Shown: piece by piece, positions 1 to 12,500 of the stretch | Layout: each line of letters starts with the position of its first letter | How positions within the stretch are numbered: position 1 is the first letter of the stretch | Assembly (NCBI GenBank): GCA_013396915.1 | Contig: VWZL01005205.1 | Span: forward strand, 248,001 to 312,000 | Source of the DNA: Stercorarius parasiticus | Lineage: Eukaryota; Chordata; Aves; Charadriiformes; Stercorariidae | DNA length: 64,000 nt | Direction: 5' to 3' | The notes under the pieces: model-generated | The model's input: only the letters and a program-made list of their open reading frames with translations | Databases searched by the model: none | Told to the model about the DNA's origin: nothing | Translations under genes and position numbers: made by a program

Positions 1-3000
1 TCAACCAATAGCAGAGAACACAGGGAAGACTTTTAGCTTAATTAAGACCAAGAACACACTGGTACCTAAAGAGAGCTTTTTTTGTATTCAGCTGCTGACT
101 GATCCATATGCTGGCCAGAATCGTACTCAACAGTGGTACATATACAGGGGCTAGAATGATAGAAATGTTACTGGAAAACAAGAAACAAAATATTGTAATT
201 TATTTATTTTTTAAGTATTGCTTCTAAAAATTCTGAGAAATCCTGGGGTTTATTTCCGATTTTAACCTTGAAAGATCTGAACATCTACCTGACCCCAAAT
301 ACTGTGGCAGGGGAAAAAACAAGAGCATAGTTCCACTGCAGTGTCCTGTGTCTTTGTGACCAGGTATGGCACAGGACACACCAAAGCATGTTGCAATGCC
401 TTGTCTCAAGACTTAACAGCAGTGGGGCTAACAGGCCTTGTCACATACTCCAGTGTTGTTATTGCTATTGTTCTGCAGTTTCTTAAAAAAGCTACTTTTA
501 GGGAATACAACATCAACCAACCAGATAAGAAGGTGAACACTGAGACAGATGGCACCACCCCTGTGTTCAGATGCAAGGAAGAGAGTAGGGGGGTGAAGAC
601 ATTAAGTCCAAGCTGCTTCATCCAAGGAGCAGGTCTCTACTGCCTGAGGGGCACAGATGCAGAAAGGTGAGGAGCAGAGAGAGCGATCACTGTCCTTCAG
701 TTATCACTGCCTGCTAGCAACCTAATCGGATGGGGGCACAGAGGAAGCAAAACAGGAAAGGAGGTGACTGAGCAAGGCAAAGGCAGACACACAGCTTTTC
801 ATGTCATTATGGGGTGCCTTTTGAGATTTTGGGTGTGAACCTATCTACTGTTCCTTATTCAGGGGAGATTACTGGTTGGTCAATAACTGTAATTCAGCAA
901 ACAATTTAGGTGTCAAAGTGAGGAGAAAGCCTTGCATGAGGGAACTTCCACTAAGTACTTTCCCAAAAGAATGATGAAACTGCTTGCATGGAGTGAACAT
1001 ATTTGTTTCTGCTTACCATCATGCCATGGAGTATGAGGATGTGCCTGGAGTTGCTTATATTGGGAATTGTGCTCTCTTGCTCCTCCCTTGGCTCTGACAT
1101 CGTTCTGATGCAAATCATCCTGAGTAAATGCACCACAACAGGTCCGTAGAAAAAATGTCTGTCACGCAGATGAAATTGTTGGCCAATGTCAGTAAATTCC
1201 TGGACTTGAGCAGGAACGAGATCTCTTTTAAATTTGTCTGAGGAGACAGAGAAAAAAAAGAAAAGGAAATGCTTCACATTTAAAATGTTTATGGATTTGT
1301 ACTTAGGGTTGGGTTTTGCCAAAAATGCAACCCAGTGCCTTTTTTTTGGTGATCACAGGGCTCTTCGGACTTGTGAGCAGACTATCAATACTCAATTCAA
1401 GTTAAAATTGACTGCTTTTTGCACATATGAGAGCTCATTTAATCCTGTGCCAGAAGAGGAGAGTCTTTACTGGGTTTGGCTCTCATTATAGGCAGAAAGT
1501 ACGAAGGTAATGAAACCAGGGCGTTCTAGATTCCAGGGAGAAAAGGATGCTATCCTGTTAAGTAAATAACCCCTGCAGCTATCACGCAGTGATTGTTGAC
1601 TCTCCTGTGTCACTTCCTAACTCTGCTCTTTCCTGAAGCTTAACTGTGTTTTTCGAGGGGTTCAGTCCTCACTCTGACTAGCTGGAGAATGAATGAACAG
1701 GATGGAAATTTAAACTTAGTCTCCAACCGCACAGTGCAGAGCTGCAGAGCATAAAAATTCATTGGCCCCCAAATTCCACTTGACTTTTTAAGTTAATATT
1801 TGAGCCAAAAATGTGTTACTCCATTTTTAACTTTATATCTTTAATTGGCTTTTTCTGTTGCCTCTTTCCATAGGCAAAATCCCACTTCTCAGAGTACTCA
1901 AAACAAAAATTCAATTCCTCTGTGCAAAGCTAAATGAAGTTACACAATAGGTATTGACGTAATGAATGCACCATGGAGTTTCTTCCTACCTCCACCAAAC
2001 CTTTCCCCGGCACTAGAAAGTCAATCAAATGTGGGTTCCAGCCACAAATGACATTACTTCCTTTCCGTGGTAATAGCTACTGCAAGGAACACCATATGAA
2101 AACAGTACACCTAATATTCACTGCTTATTTCTCTGACTTCTGTTGACTAAGCAAAGAGTTTGTTTGCATTTATGACTTTTCACAATGTAAATTCCTCTAA
2201 TATTGTGAGGCAAAGCTGTACTATCTTCCAATTAGTTATGGAATTTCTAAGGCAAATGAGAAACAGCAGGAGAAAGCCCTGCATTGCGGAATCTCTTCCA
2301 TAAGCACACACCTGACTACCTCAGAAGGTAAACATTAATATTCCTATGCAACACTTGTTTGTATATGTAATAATAATAATATCAGTTTTAGACGTTCTGT
2401 TTCAATTCACCTATAATTAACATCTGAGAGTAAGAATCAATTCAGAGACCTTTAGTCTGACAATCGTAACAATAAATCCCTTCGTCAAAGGAACTCTTGT
2501 TTGCCCAAAGCAAATAGGATGTCAGTCATATTTAGAGAGTTCAGCAGAAAAGCACTTTTATCACAGAATGCAGTTCAGTATAGGCAACTTAATGTTATAG
2601 ACAGATTGGATGGAACAGAAATTTAGCAGTACAACAATATATATCAAATAGTATCCTTCATATGTTAACTGCTACCTTTTTTTTCAACCAGCTGAATCTA
2701 ATGGACATACTACTTAACTACTGTGAGCATCCTCATGGAAGGACACTTCCATCCGGATCTGCAGGGAGCTTCGTGCTGGCTGAAAGGGCCAGTCACGCTG
2801 CAGGTTGTGGTCAGCATCACAAGCCTGGCACCGCTCCGTGAGCTGGCTGGTAGAAACAGCACAGGCACAGGATGTGGTATGAAGACAGCCATGTTCCTGG
2901 AGTCACCACACAGCTTTCCACAGAAGTCAACTCTGCAACAAAGTGTGTTGCTTTAAGAAAACAGGAACCTTCCAATCTGCAGCAGAGTTATAAATAACTG

Positions 3001-3172
3001 AGGGCAAAGTTTATTCACAACTGCCAGATGGGAGGTGACAGGGCACAGCCAAGGGTTTGAGAGCAGAGTCATCAGAGCTAAAATCCCCGGCAGTCATGAA
3101 TTTCCATTGTGACAATACTATAATTACCATTTCATTATAGGGAATGACACTGACATTTCTCTTTCCTTACAG
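1..3172. other. Non-genic unique sequence
   Basis: No gene, RNA gene or recognisable interspersed repeat is visible. The stretch is AT-rich, with short homopolymer tracts and a (TAA)-like run near 2360. The open frames here (for example 341-670 plus and 951-1322 minus) begin at non-ATG codons or have the Ser/Leu/His/Cys-rich composition of random translation. A slightly more GC-rich patch at 2730-2950 is open in both directions but has no splice or start context that supports a gene. Confidence 0.6.
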
Positions 3173-3260
3173 TTAATTTTTCATGAAAACGAAGAAATAG
3201 AAGCAAAGAGAAAAGAACCCCAGAAACATTATACTACCTTACGCACAAATGCCTCAGCAG
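3173..3260 (+). other. Candidate internal exon (88 nt), product unknown
   Basis: The segment follows a very good acceptor (a pyrimidine-rich run, CTCTTTCCTTACAG, ending at 3172) and is followed by a consensus-like donor (CAG then GTGAGA at 3261). Only one of the three frames is open. It encodes 29 residues rich in Glu, Lys and Arg, including HENEEIEAKRKEPQK, which is less like a chance translation than most frames in the window. The exon would start in phase 0 and end after one base of a codon. I do not recognise the protein. It could be a coding exon, an lncRNA exon or a pseudo-exon; pseudo-exons with good splice sites are common in 64 kb. Confidence 0.22.
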
Positions 3261-4570
3261 GTGAGACAGAACTTAATTCACTTGTGCTGCAGCTTTACTT
3301 ACGTATAACAAATCTACAGAAAAGGAAAGATGGGGAGAGAAACACAGATTCTGTTTCTGTGTTCTCAAGGCTATTAAATAGCCTTGATTTTTGCCAAGAC
3401 AGTGACGGTTACATTATCTCACACTGCACTGCTGTTGTACATGGGGTCTGCATTCACAGGTGAGCCAGAGACATATTTGTTGAGAAAGGTCTCTTTTGAC
3501 ATGTTTAGTCATGCTCAGGTTTTCTCTACAACTTGAAGCAGAATTCCTAACCAGCAAGACAGAAATGTAGAAAAGACATAGGTACGTTTCCATTAACAGC
3601 ACATATAAAACCATATGATGTGGACAAGTAGATAACATTGTGTGTAGTTGTATATAGGTTATGTCTGTTATCACTGTTCATTGTTCAAATACTTAGTCAT
3701 GAGGGCTTGTCCTAGAGCCTCTTTACCTCCATTTCTCATTTTATATAAAAAAGCACTACTAATGTTGAAATCCAGCAGAATGCAAATATATTTAATATTC
3801 CTCACAACCGACTTCATCATATCAGCATTTGGGAAGGAAAAGTTAAAGCCACTCCTCTTAAAAGAAACAATTTTTTCAGTTGGAAGGTCAAAGTTGATGC
3901 AAAAAAAAAAATCCCCTTTGCTTAAACTTAGGAAATTGTCATTAAATATCCTCTCTATAGGAGAAGGCATGGTGTCCTTCACTCAGTGTGAAGTTAGAAC
4001 ATCTGGCAGCTCTCCTTCCCTGTCACTGTCTTTCGTTTGGAGGCTTAGAGCTGCCCCACAACCATGTGGGAGGGTTCCTGCATTTGAGATAGAACAGGAA
4101 CCCCAGGATGGCGCAAGGCACTGCCAGTAACATCTAGTGCCCTTGACCTTTACTATTAGCTTCGGACCAGAGAATATCTCCTACCCAGTCCTGGCATAAA
4201 AGTTCAAGTTCCTGTTGACCTCAATCATGACGAAAACCAGCCCAGCTGGTGCTACTGCTGCTCTTTGAGGTAGCTACTTGGTTGTCATGAATCAAAGACT
4301 CCTCCTGTCATGTCAGCTCAGCTGGCCGAAACTTCCACTTTCAGAAAAGAAAACAAAAGACTAGGACTTTACATGAGATGAACAGGCACGGTGGTACTGC
4401 AAAGCTGTGCCAGCATGACTTCCACAGGCTGAGAATGCAGCCTGAGATCCCTGGAGGATTTCATGGGCATTGATCACTGGCTGGAGCACATGGACAGGGC
4501 AGAAGAATAGGTAATATCCCATTAAATAGTTCAAACTTCCTAGTGATGCTCAGGCTGGTGTGTTTTGCAG
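3261..4570. other. Non-genic unique sequence
   Basis: Nothing supportable. A minus-strand frame at 3671-3970 (first ATG at 3968-3970) runs about 100 codons but has no recognisable motif, and its opposite strand is also partly open. The 3970-4330 part is more GC-rich than its surroundings and contains no repeat I recognise. Confidence 0.55.
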
Positions 4571-4753
4571 GTTTCTAGCAACCATCAGTATCAGCAGGGT
4601 GGATGTACTAGTATCTGTGAGAAAGCTGTTCTTTATAAATGTTTGTGCTATATAAAAAGGAAAAAGGTGCTAAAATTTGTTCAAATCAGTTTAGGTCTGG
4701 TCAGCTTTGTGGGAGCTGAAATGGCCATACAGAGATACAAACCTGTTAAAGAT
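4571..4753 (+). other. Candidate internal exon (183 nt, 61 codons), product unknown
   Basis: The segment lies between an acceptor (GTGTGTTTTGCAG ending at 4570) and a strong donor (GAT then GTAAGTA at 4754). It is exactly 61 codons long and open throughout, so it could be skipped or included without changing frame. The encoded peptide has a Cys-containing middle (CEKAVLYKCLCYIKRKK) followed by a short hydrophobic stretch (about residues 42-51) and a basic tail. I recognise no family. The acceptor's pyrimidine tract is only moderate. Chance co-occurrence of splice-like sites around an open frame remains the default explanation. Confidence 0.2.
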
Positions 4754-6599
4754 GTAAGTATTGTTGTGAAACCATAGAGGGAAAGAGGAAGGCCAGAAGC
4801 AGGACATTTCTCAGGTAACTCTAATATTTTCTTAGTAAGAAACAGCTGAGAGATGTCTATGGCTTGGAAATGTAAAAGGTGGCAGTAATAAACACATGTT
4901 GCTGCCCAAAGGCTGGAGAGTGAGACTGAAGTGTGGGCGAGTGATGGCCCCATCCCCCCTGGCCACCACGAGGGACCTGTGGAGGGTCTGTGTGGTGCAC
5001 AGCGGGCTGGATTTGTTTGCATGAGACCCCCTCCCGGGTACCGGCTGGCATTGCACCAGCAGGAGTCCATCCTCCGTTTCGGATCTCTCAGTGCAGAAGA
5101 TCCAAGAGTCCCCAGCACAGCTGCAGTACCATAAAGGCAGAGACTTGTCTTCCCACTTGTATCGCTACAGATCTAATAAGGGCTTTGGGATTTCTTGGCA
5201 GGAAACACCAAGACAACAGTTCTGGGAGCAGCCACTGCTTCTGTCTCATCAGGCCCATTGGTTTAGTCAGAGCAAGCACAGATTTTAGCTTTTTTCCTGA
5301 TTTTTTGCATAGGCTAACAATGACTTTGGCTGACATATTTTTAATGAATGCCCAGAAGAATCCCTCAGACTTTCCTTTTTTGACATGTTTTTTTCTCATT
5401 TAATGGCCATTTTCATAGTGCAGAGTATTCCATGCTCTTCAGTGAAAAAGGGGTCTATATGAAAACAGCCACGTAATGACAGAGTGAAATGCCAGTTCTT
5501 CAGATCCATTTTATCTTTCTTGGAAACTCTTATCTTCCAAGAAGTTGGCCATTTTCACTGAGAGTAATTTCTCTGCCTCAGAAAGTAAAGGAAATATTTT
5601 CCTTACAGAGTTGTATCAACCCCACAAAGCTCAAGTGCCTCAAAGGAAAAAAAAACCCAAACAAACAACCCAAAAAAACCAACAGAGAGAACAAACCTAA
5701 GGAGGCACTCAGTAGAGAAACAGACAGAAACGCTGGCTGGGTGTGGGTGTCCCACGTGCACTCATCACAGGGTGCAGGACAACCCAACTGCCCGGTGGTG
5801 TCCTTCATATGCTCCAACCAATACGTGGGGGACACAGCCGCCTCCTTCACAGCATGAGAAAAAAGCCACTATTTTGAACTAACATACAGTACATTGTATC
5901 TCTGTCCACCGAGACCGCTGTGAGCATTCACTGCAAATTCCTCCAGGAGCAGAGTATAAGTTTGTGCTGCTCACACCCCCCTTCTCACTCCCCACAACAT
6001 AGAAGAGCTTCAGATTAAACCCGGCCATTCAGGACAACCTGTGTGTTATTTGAACTCATTGCAACGTACTGCATGGTATTTCAAAATAGTGACTTTTTTC
6101 CTCATGCAGTCACAATTTCTCCCTCCCTTAACAGTTCTCATTTTCAGTTTTGAAGTACTAAGACAGTTTTGTTATGGTAAAAACTTTGCTGTTTCCTTCT
6201 GAGAGCAGCCAGAGGTGGAGTACGCAGTCAGTAATTTGCATAGCCTCCTCGGCTTTAGCAAAGCTTCCAGTTGCTGAGTGGTTATCTAGGGATGTAATAA
6301 CCAGCTCCAGTCAAAACAACTCTGCGGTTTCATTTACATATTAGGGGAAATAAAACAATACGATGAGTCAGAAGTGGAGGTCTCTTTATTATGTAATAAA
6401 ATAGTAAGCCTTTCAAAGAAGACGTAAGTCTGTATTCGCTGTAGTACTTCCCCCAGAACTATCTGTAAGACCTAACTTGACCTCAAAACCCAGAAGCCTG
6501 AAGCTGGCTCCTTATTGTCACAGGGAAGTGAGCTGTCATAGCAGTCACATGAGTATCAAGAGCGGCACCGTTGTTACTCTGATCAGCAAAGGGGGGGTT

Positions 6600-6640
6600 C
6601 ACACATACACACACAGACACACGCACGCGTGTGCTCACAC
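6600..6640. repeat. Imperfect (CA)n simple repeat
   Basis: A run of CACA units interrupted by T, G and CG substitutions, preceded directly by a run of seven G (6591-6597). Interruptions such as CGCACGCG suggest an old, mutated microsatellite rather than a highly variable one. Confidence 0.75.
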
Positions 6641-7424
6641 AAATTTTCCCCTCCCCTCCAATATCTCTGATAAAGCTCATGCAATGCCAACTCCCAAACT
6701 AAAGGAAGAGCTCAAAGAGACTTAGAAATTCTCCCCCTGAACTGTTCCTCCTCTGATATTCCTGCCTCATCTCTCTCAGACAGAAATTCTGTTGTATGGG
6801 GAAAAGTATGAGAAATTTGCCAGGTTTTCTTACTTGAGTCAACGGTGTTCCTACTTTCAAATCATCTCCAGAGCCAAAACTAACAGGTCTGTAGAAGATC
6901 ATATCCCAAGAGCCATGGATACTGCTGTCACAGTGGGCCAGCCGATGGAGTAAAGGGTATCTCCATGTAGCTTCCAGATGGAAGATGGAGAGAAAGTCAG
7001 TCATTTCAAGACCTTTAGATCCAGTGAATAAAGGGAAGAAAACACATTTGCTGGGGACAGGAGGGTAATTGGATCCAGTGAAATATAAAGACCAGAAAAC
7101 CTGTGATTTGAGTGATTAGTATCTTCAGAAGTCACCCGTCAGGGGAAGTGTGCCTGCGCACAACTTGGTGGAGAAGGGTTTTACCTGTCTCTGTAAGCAC
7201 AGCTCTGCGAACTTCATTTCTCTGTACGTCAGGGAAAGAACCTGTAAGTTCTGATGCAAACTCATGTGCAGTGCTCAACTCAACAGTGCTACCATGTTCT
7301 CATTAGCTCCTGCCAGTGGAACAGGGTTGTGTGGACTCTGGTTTGTATCTTTTTAACAGGTCTGAAGGCCAAACTCAAAATTAATCAGAAAAACTAAACA
7401 TTGCATAGGAAAAAACCTTTATTT

Positions 7425-7470
7425 AAAGGGGTTTTTTATTTATTTAAAATATTTTTTTAATTTATTTTGT
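7425..7470. repeat. AT-rich low-complexity tract
   Basis: A stretch made almost only of T and A with TTTATTTATTTAAA-type units. It is low-complexity sequence and I see no functional signal in it. Confidence 0.6.
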
Positions 7471-9214
7471 ATCTCTGCTCCATTTGAATAACGGAGTATT
7501 TAACTCGGAATGAAAAAAATTTGTGTTCATTTCACTGGGTCAGGAGTTCACTCCTGGTATTTACAGATGTGACTTGTCAAATGGCAGTGGGAATTAAAGA
7601 ATTTCTGATTGCTCAGCAGAGAGTAAATACAAACAAGGAGGATTTTAATTTCATACTCCAGGTGCTGCCAAATAAGAAGAAAAGCTAAATGGACGCATCT
7701 CAAAAATACTAATCAGTACTTAGCTGTTGGCAAAATAAAACACGGAATAAACTATGAAGATTATTTTTTCAATAGAATTTCTGATTTGACAGAACAGCAT
7801 AGATGCTCTGATACAATTTCTTATGCAGCACTTACATCAGCTGTAGAAGTGTTTGATTTTCATCCTCTCCCATACTCACAGCCCCACCCTTCTAATGGAA
7901 GTTGTTCTTCTGGGCTTTTACACATATCTTAGTAATTGACTTGCGATTTCAGTAATTTTTTTGTGGCTATTCTGTCAGTACTTTTCAGTACTTACAGAAA
8001 ACAAAACCAAACTGGAAATACAGAATTCCCACTGTGTCATGCCATGTTGCCACTGTATAGGTCATCAGGAGCCTTTGGACACCCACAAACGAGATAAAGA
8101 CAGACTTGGTGAGAGCAAGGGAGGGCCATCATCTGTGCAAGTAGGATGAGACGAGACACATAATATGAGTAATAGGTTTTGTCCCTGTTTGCTGGCAGGG
8201 GAGTCACATTGACCGCCAGAAGCCCTAGGAACCTGCTCTAACAACTGTGGACCGTGGTTGGCATCATCCCTTCTCAGCCTTCTGCCCCACACTCTCCACC
8301 CTGTCCCCATGCTCTCCCCTCCACAGTGTCCCAGCTGCCTTTACTTCCTATTGCTCACTCTCCTTCACATCCTTCTCATCACAGACAAGCAGAGTTTCAT
8401 TCTCCAGACTTACTGCTGAATTTCTGAAATTCCCAGCCACACCGAGTCTCTTATCCCTTGTCGTTCCCTTCATGCTCACTTCCCTCAAGTGCATTTCAGC
8501 AGAACTTCTTCTGCTTTGAAGGTAATAAAAATAAAGTTGCATGAAATGCTTGACTTGAATCATGTATGTTGACTAGAGTTTATACATTCCAGTTTGCACT
8601 TTATACCCAACTTTAACCTTTCCTTGTGTTTAATTCTAGGCTTTGGTTCATGCCCTTTTTTGTCAAGCCAGATCCTGAATTCTCAAAGCTCAGGGATTTT
8701 CAAAAAAGCCCAACAGCAACTGCAGTTTATTTGAACTTTGTGAACATTTTCACTAAACCCAGACCTCATTAACATTTTTGAGACCACTGCTGGCATCAGA
8801 CTTCTGGAATCAGAAACATCAAATATATTTGTGACATTCAAATTGGGCAATTAACGTATTTTCCAATGTGACTACAAGTCTCACTTCTGGTGTACCGACA
8901 AAGTCCATATGACCAATGCAAGTATCCAATGACATAAGATGATATCAAAACCAAATCTTGCCAATGGTTTTTACAAAAAGATCTGATTATGGGAAATGAA
9001 AAATTGTTCAAGCTGAAAGCTTGGCCAGCTTCTGAACAAGAGAAGTAATGCAAATTGTACTGGTACAACAAAGACCAGGAACGTGTCCTGAACAAGTGAA
9101 TTCGCTTTGGACAGCCCTGCAAAGGGCACACAGTAGTCTGTACTAAGAGTTACCCTGTCTCTGCATCACACTGCTTTTTCTCCTGCTACTCAGTTGGATA
9201 ATGCTACCTGTTAG

Positions 9215-9515
9215 TGTATGGGGTTTGTGTGGCAAGGTTTTGGTAGTGGGGGGGCTGTAGCAGTGGCTTCTGTGAGAAGCTGCTAGAAGCTTCCCCCATG
9301 TCCAATAGAGCCAATGCCAGCCAGTTCCAAGACGGACTCGCCGCTGGTCAAGGCTGAGCCCACCAGTGACTGACATCGGAGATGTTCCTGGAGGACTCTC
9401 TCCTGTGGGAGGGAGCCCAGGCTGGAGCAGGGGAAGAGTGTGAGGAGTCCTCCCCGCGAGGAGGAGGGATCAGCAGAGACAATGTGTGATGGACTGACCA
9501 CGTGGATTACCATTG
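9215..9515 (+). mobile_element. Internally deleted LTR-like avian repeat (endogenous retrovirus remnant)
   Basis: The left part begins TGTATGGGGTTTGTGTGGCA and continues through GTGGCTTCTGTGAGAAGCTG and GCCAATGCCAGCC. The right part, from about 9375, contains GGAGCAGGGGAAGAGTGTGA and GAGGAGTCCTCCCC. From memory these belong to the two ends of one long, GC-rich interspersed repeat of birds whose termini are TG and CA, as in an LTR. The middle portion appears to be missing, with a junction near 9370-9380, and the far 3' end is lost after about 9515. No gag, pol or env sequence lies nearby, so it reads as a broken solo LTR. Membership of an LTR rather than a CR1-related family is my inference; the repeat identity itself is more certain than its class. 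Confidence 0.6.
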
Positions 9516-12500
9516 CGCTTGATATTGAGAAATTAATATACTGAAAGATTAAGTTACCTGACTAAAGTAACACAAACACACCTGATTTGCTTCTGCCATG
9601 TGCTTTAATCACAAGGTCTGTCCTCTTCTCTGTTTAGGCAAATGACTTAAAAATGGCAAAGAAATTGTATAAAGAATTTCCGACATAGAGGGTGACAATG
9701 AGTCTTTTACCTATGAATCACACACTTACTTCCAACCTTAATCTACAGTGACTGAAAGCCACTGATTTTTAATGGGCAGCTTCATAGGAAGTTTGAGTAG
9801 TTTCAGTCCACTTTGATAGATAAATCCCCGATAAATACTCATATCAAGGGTGATCTCACTTGCAAGACTAATGCTCACAATTCATCTCAGAATTAAAGAA
9901 CTACAAAACGACTCCTAAGAAAATGTACAGTCAATTCTTTTCTTCAGTCTACTTCCCTTTTGTTATTTCTCCCTATACCCAGTTCATGTTTTTGGCTGAA
10001 TCAGACACCTCTGGTCAGCTGTGCGCATTCCCCAGCACGTTCCCAGGGCAGTGCTGCACTACCACGCTGGGGCTCCTCCACTGCCCAGCCAATTGCTCAG
10101 AGTCAAAGGGCTTCCAGGACGCAGAGCCAAAACACGAGAGACTTTGCTTCTCTACAGGTGTACTTACCACTCCTGGCTGCTGGAAATACTGCTCCTCCTT
10201 GATCATCAGCCAGCTCCTTTACTTTCAGCAGAGGCCGATGAGCTCCATGGCTCAGCACCAAGAGCATGTGGTTAGGAGCCAGTGGCAGACATGGGAAGAA
10301 GCAGGACTGCTCTGTTTTGCAGCAGTGTGCTGCTGGGTGAGCTGAAGCAATCTCACAAATTTACCCTAAGGTCACAGGAGGAGCCAATGCAGCTTTCCAG
10401 CAGAGCGTGGACTGGAAACTGCTTGCAGCCATACAAATCCTCACAGCCATTCTGCTACAGAGGGGGCTCCTGCTCCATGGCAGAGGAGACCCTCCACTCC
10501 AAGTCTTGGGGCCCCTCTGGTCCTCTTCACCCTATTACTGTGTCTCAGCAAACAGAGTTTGGAGGGATGAAGCTGATGCCAGAATAGCTATGGATGTGAG
10601 CTCCCCTCTTCATTGGCACAGGGAAAGCACAGTGTTTGAGGACACACAGCGATGTGAAACGCCATAGCTACTTCAGTGTCTGTGACCGCTTATTCTGTGC
10701 TGGTTGTCTCCCTTCACAAGCATTCAAACCTCTTGCTTCAATAAGAACAAAATCATAAATTAATTAAAGAATGAAGTATTTAAGAAAGCAATGTAGTTCC
10801 TATACACTAGGCTTCTTACCTCATGGGTGGGTGCAAAATGTCCCTGGTAGCTTCATTCCCGTGACATCAAAAGACCTCTTACAAGACTAATAGGGGTATG
10901 AAATGGGGAAACTCACTGGGGCAATTTTCTTCCTCTTTCATTTTCCATGTGTGTGAATATAATGCCCTAAATTGGTAGATTCAAGTTTAAAAAGAAAAAT
11001 AGCTGACACTTTGAAAAGAAAGACCACATGTTTCAGTAATGGTCGAAGAGTTCATATGTCCATATTTTTTGCCCTGAGGAAGAATGAAAAAATCACGAAG
11101 AAATTTATCCCCTTTGAGACAACTCTTTATGAGACATCTCTTCTTTAAAAAGAAATGCCTATTAAAAAAAAAAAAAAGAAATTGGAAGAGTCACCTAGAT
11201 CACCAAGATCAATTCCCCATCATCACAACTACACAAGAGTTATTTACTCCAAAGCATCCCCTGAACAGCTGCTTCCCAAGCCATGAAATTCTCTTCTTAA
11301 TACCTTTAAAATTGAAGGTTACAAAACCAGTGTCTCACAGTAACACAGCAGGAACAACCAAGGACATTATATTGAGTATAATCACCATAATGAGTCCCTC
11401 TGCTTCCAGTGAATTTCGAGACAAAACACCTGAAAAAAGGACCATATCTCCTGCTGCAAGGAAAAGGCAAAAGAAATTCCCAAAGTCCTTTACTGAATCT
11501 CACTGAAAAGTCCTCTCTGATCATCATCCCATTAATTGGCTTAACACCAAATATGCGAGCAAAATAATATTCTTAACTAAGCTGTGCTTTATAGGGAACA
11601 AACAAAAAAGTCAGGCAAAACCAGCATCTCCTCGGTCTTCCAGAGACTTTCCTCATTAACTGGGATAGTACACGGACAGAACAAGTACTATATTCTCTCT
11701 CCAAAACAGAGCTTTGGGGCTGGGCTGGGGTGGTTGAAAGCAGGACGGACATTTTAAGCTCAGAAGTAAACTGGTTGGGGCACCCTGTGTGCTGGTTGCT
11801 GTGCGTGGCTGCCCCCACCGAGGCTGCGGGTGGGTTGCCTGGAAAACTGCCACAGCAGATCAGACCTCGGATTTTGTTATTTTTCATCTGCAAGGGCTTG
11901 TTCTGAAAACGCTCAACAACTGCATAGCAGGGGGGGATCTCCCTACATCTCTGCTACCAGTTCACAGCCAATTTATCCCTCTGGTTAAAAAAAAAAATCC
12001 TAAAAGAAAAATCCACCCTTATTTGCTTTCCAAACCACTATGTTGCACTGTGTTAGAAGTTGTTTGTTTTTTTTAATCACCCAAGGAACAAGAGCAGTGT
12101 ATTACAAACAAACACACCACAAGCATATTACAAACTCTACAGTCATGTTACCATGAATCTCAACCTTTATCTCTCATCTTGGCGAACACATACCCACAAG
12201 TTTCCCTGGAGGTTTCACTGCTGCTAGAAGAGAGCTGTTTTGTGGATCCCCTTGTTTAAACACTGTCAGAACACCACTGACACAGTATTCCCAAATCAGA
12301 TTCTCAGTTCTGCAATATTTTCTCTGTAGTCTTTGAGAGTCAGACAGTTTTGACAACATCAGTGTGGTCCGAAAAAAAAAAATCAACAAACCACAAACAC
12401 ATACATGCAAACCCCTATTTAGAATTGAGGAATGGTATCATCTTCTTGAGGTAAACAAAAATTCCATATTTTCTTTTGTGTGTTATAAGAAAGGTACCCT

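Larger units (their letters stand above)
4754..9214. other. Non-genic unique sequence
   Basis: No gene or RNA gene recognised. Contents include a GC-richer patch at 4900-5130 (open on several frames, none convincing), an A/C-rich low-complexity patch at 5645-5700, a CA-rich run at 6600-6640, a T/A-rich run at 7425-7470 and one octamer-like ATTTGCAT at 6234-6241. The minus-strand frame 6699-7004 starts with ATG and has 101 codons but no motif I know. Confidence 0.6.

Noticed and set aside
4681..5118. Minus-strand 145-codon frame in a GC-richer patch.
   Set aside because: Several frames on both strands are open at once, which is a composition effect; no domain or splice context.
10860..10900. 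Minus-strand segment with good acceptor (CCCCATTTCATACCCCTATTAG) and a GAG/GTAAGA donor.
   Set aside because: All three frames contain a stop, so it is not a coding internal exon; an lncRNA exon cannot be excluded.
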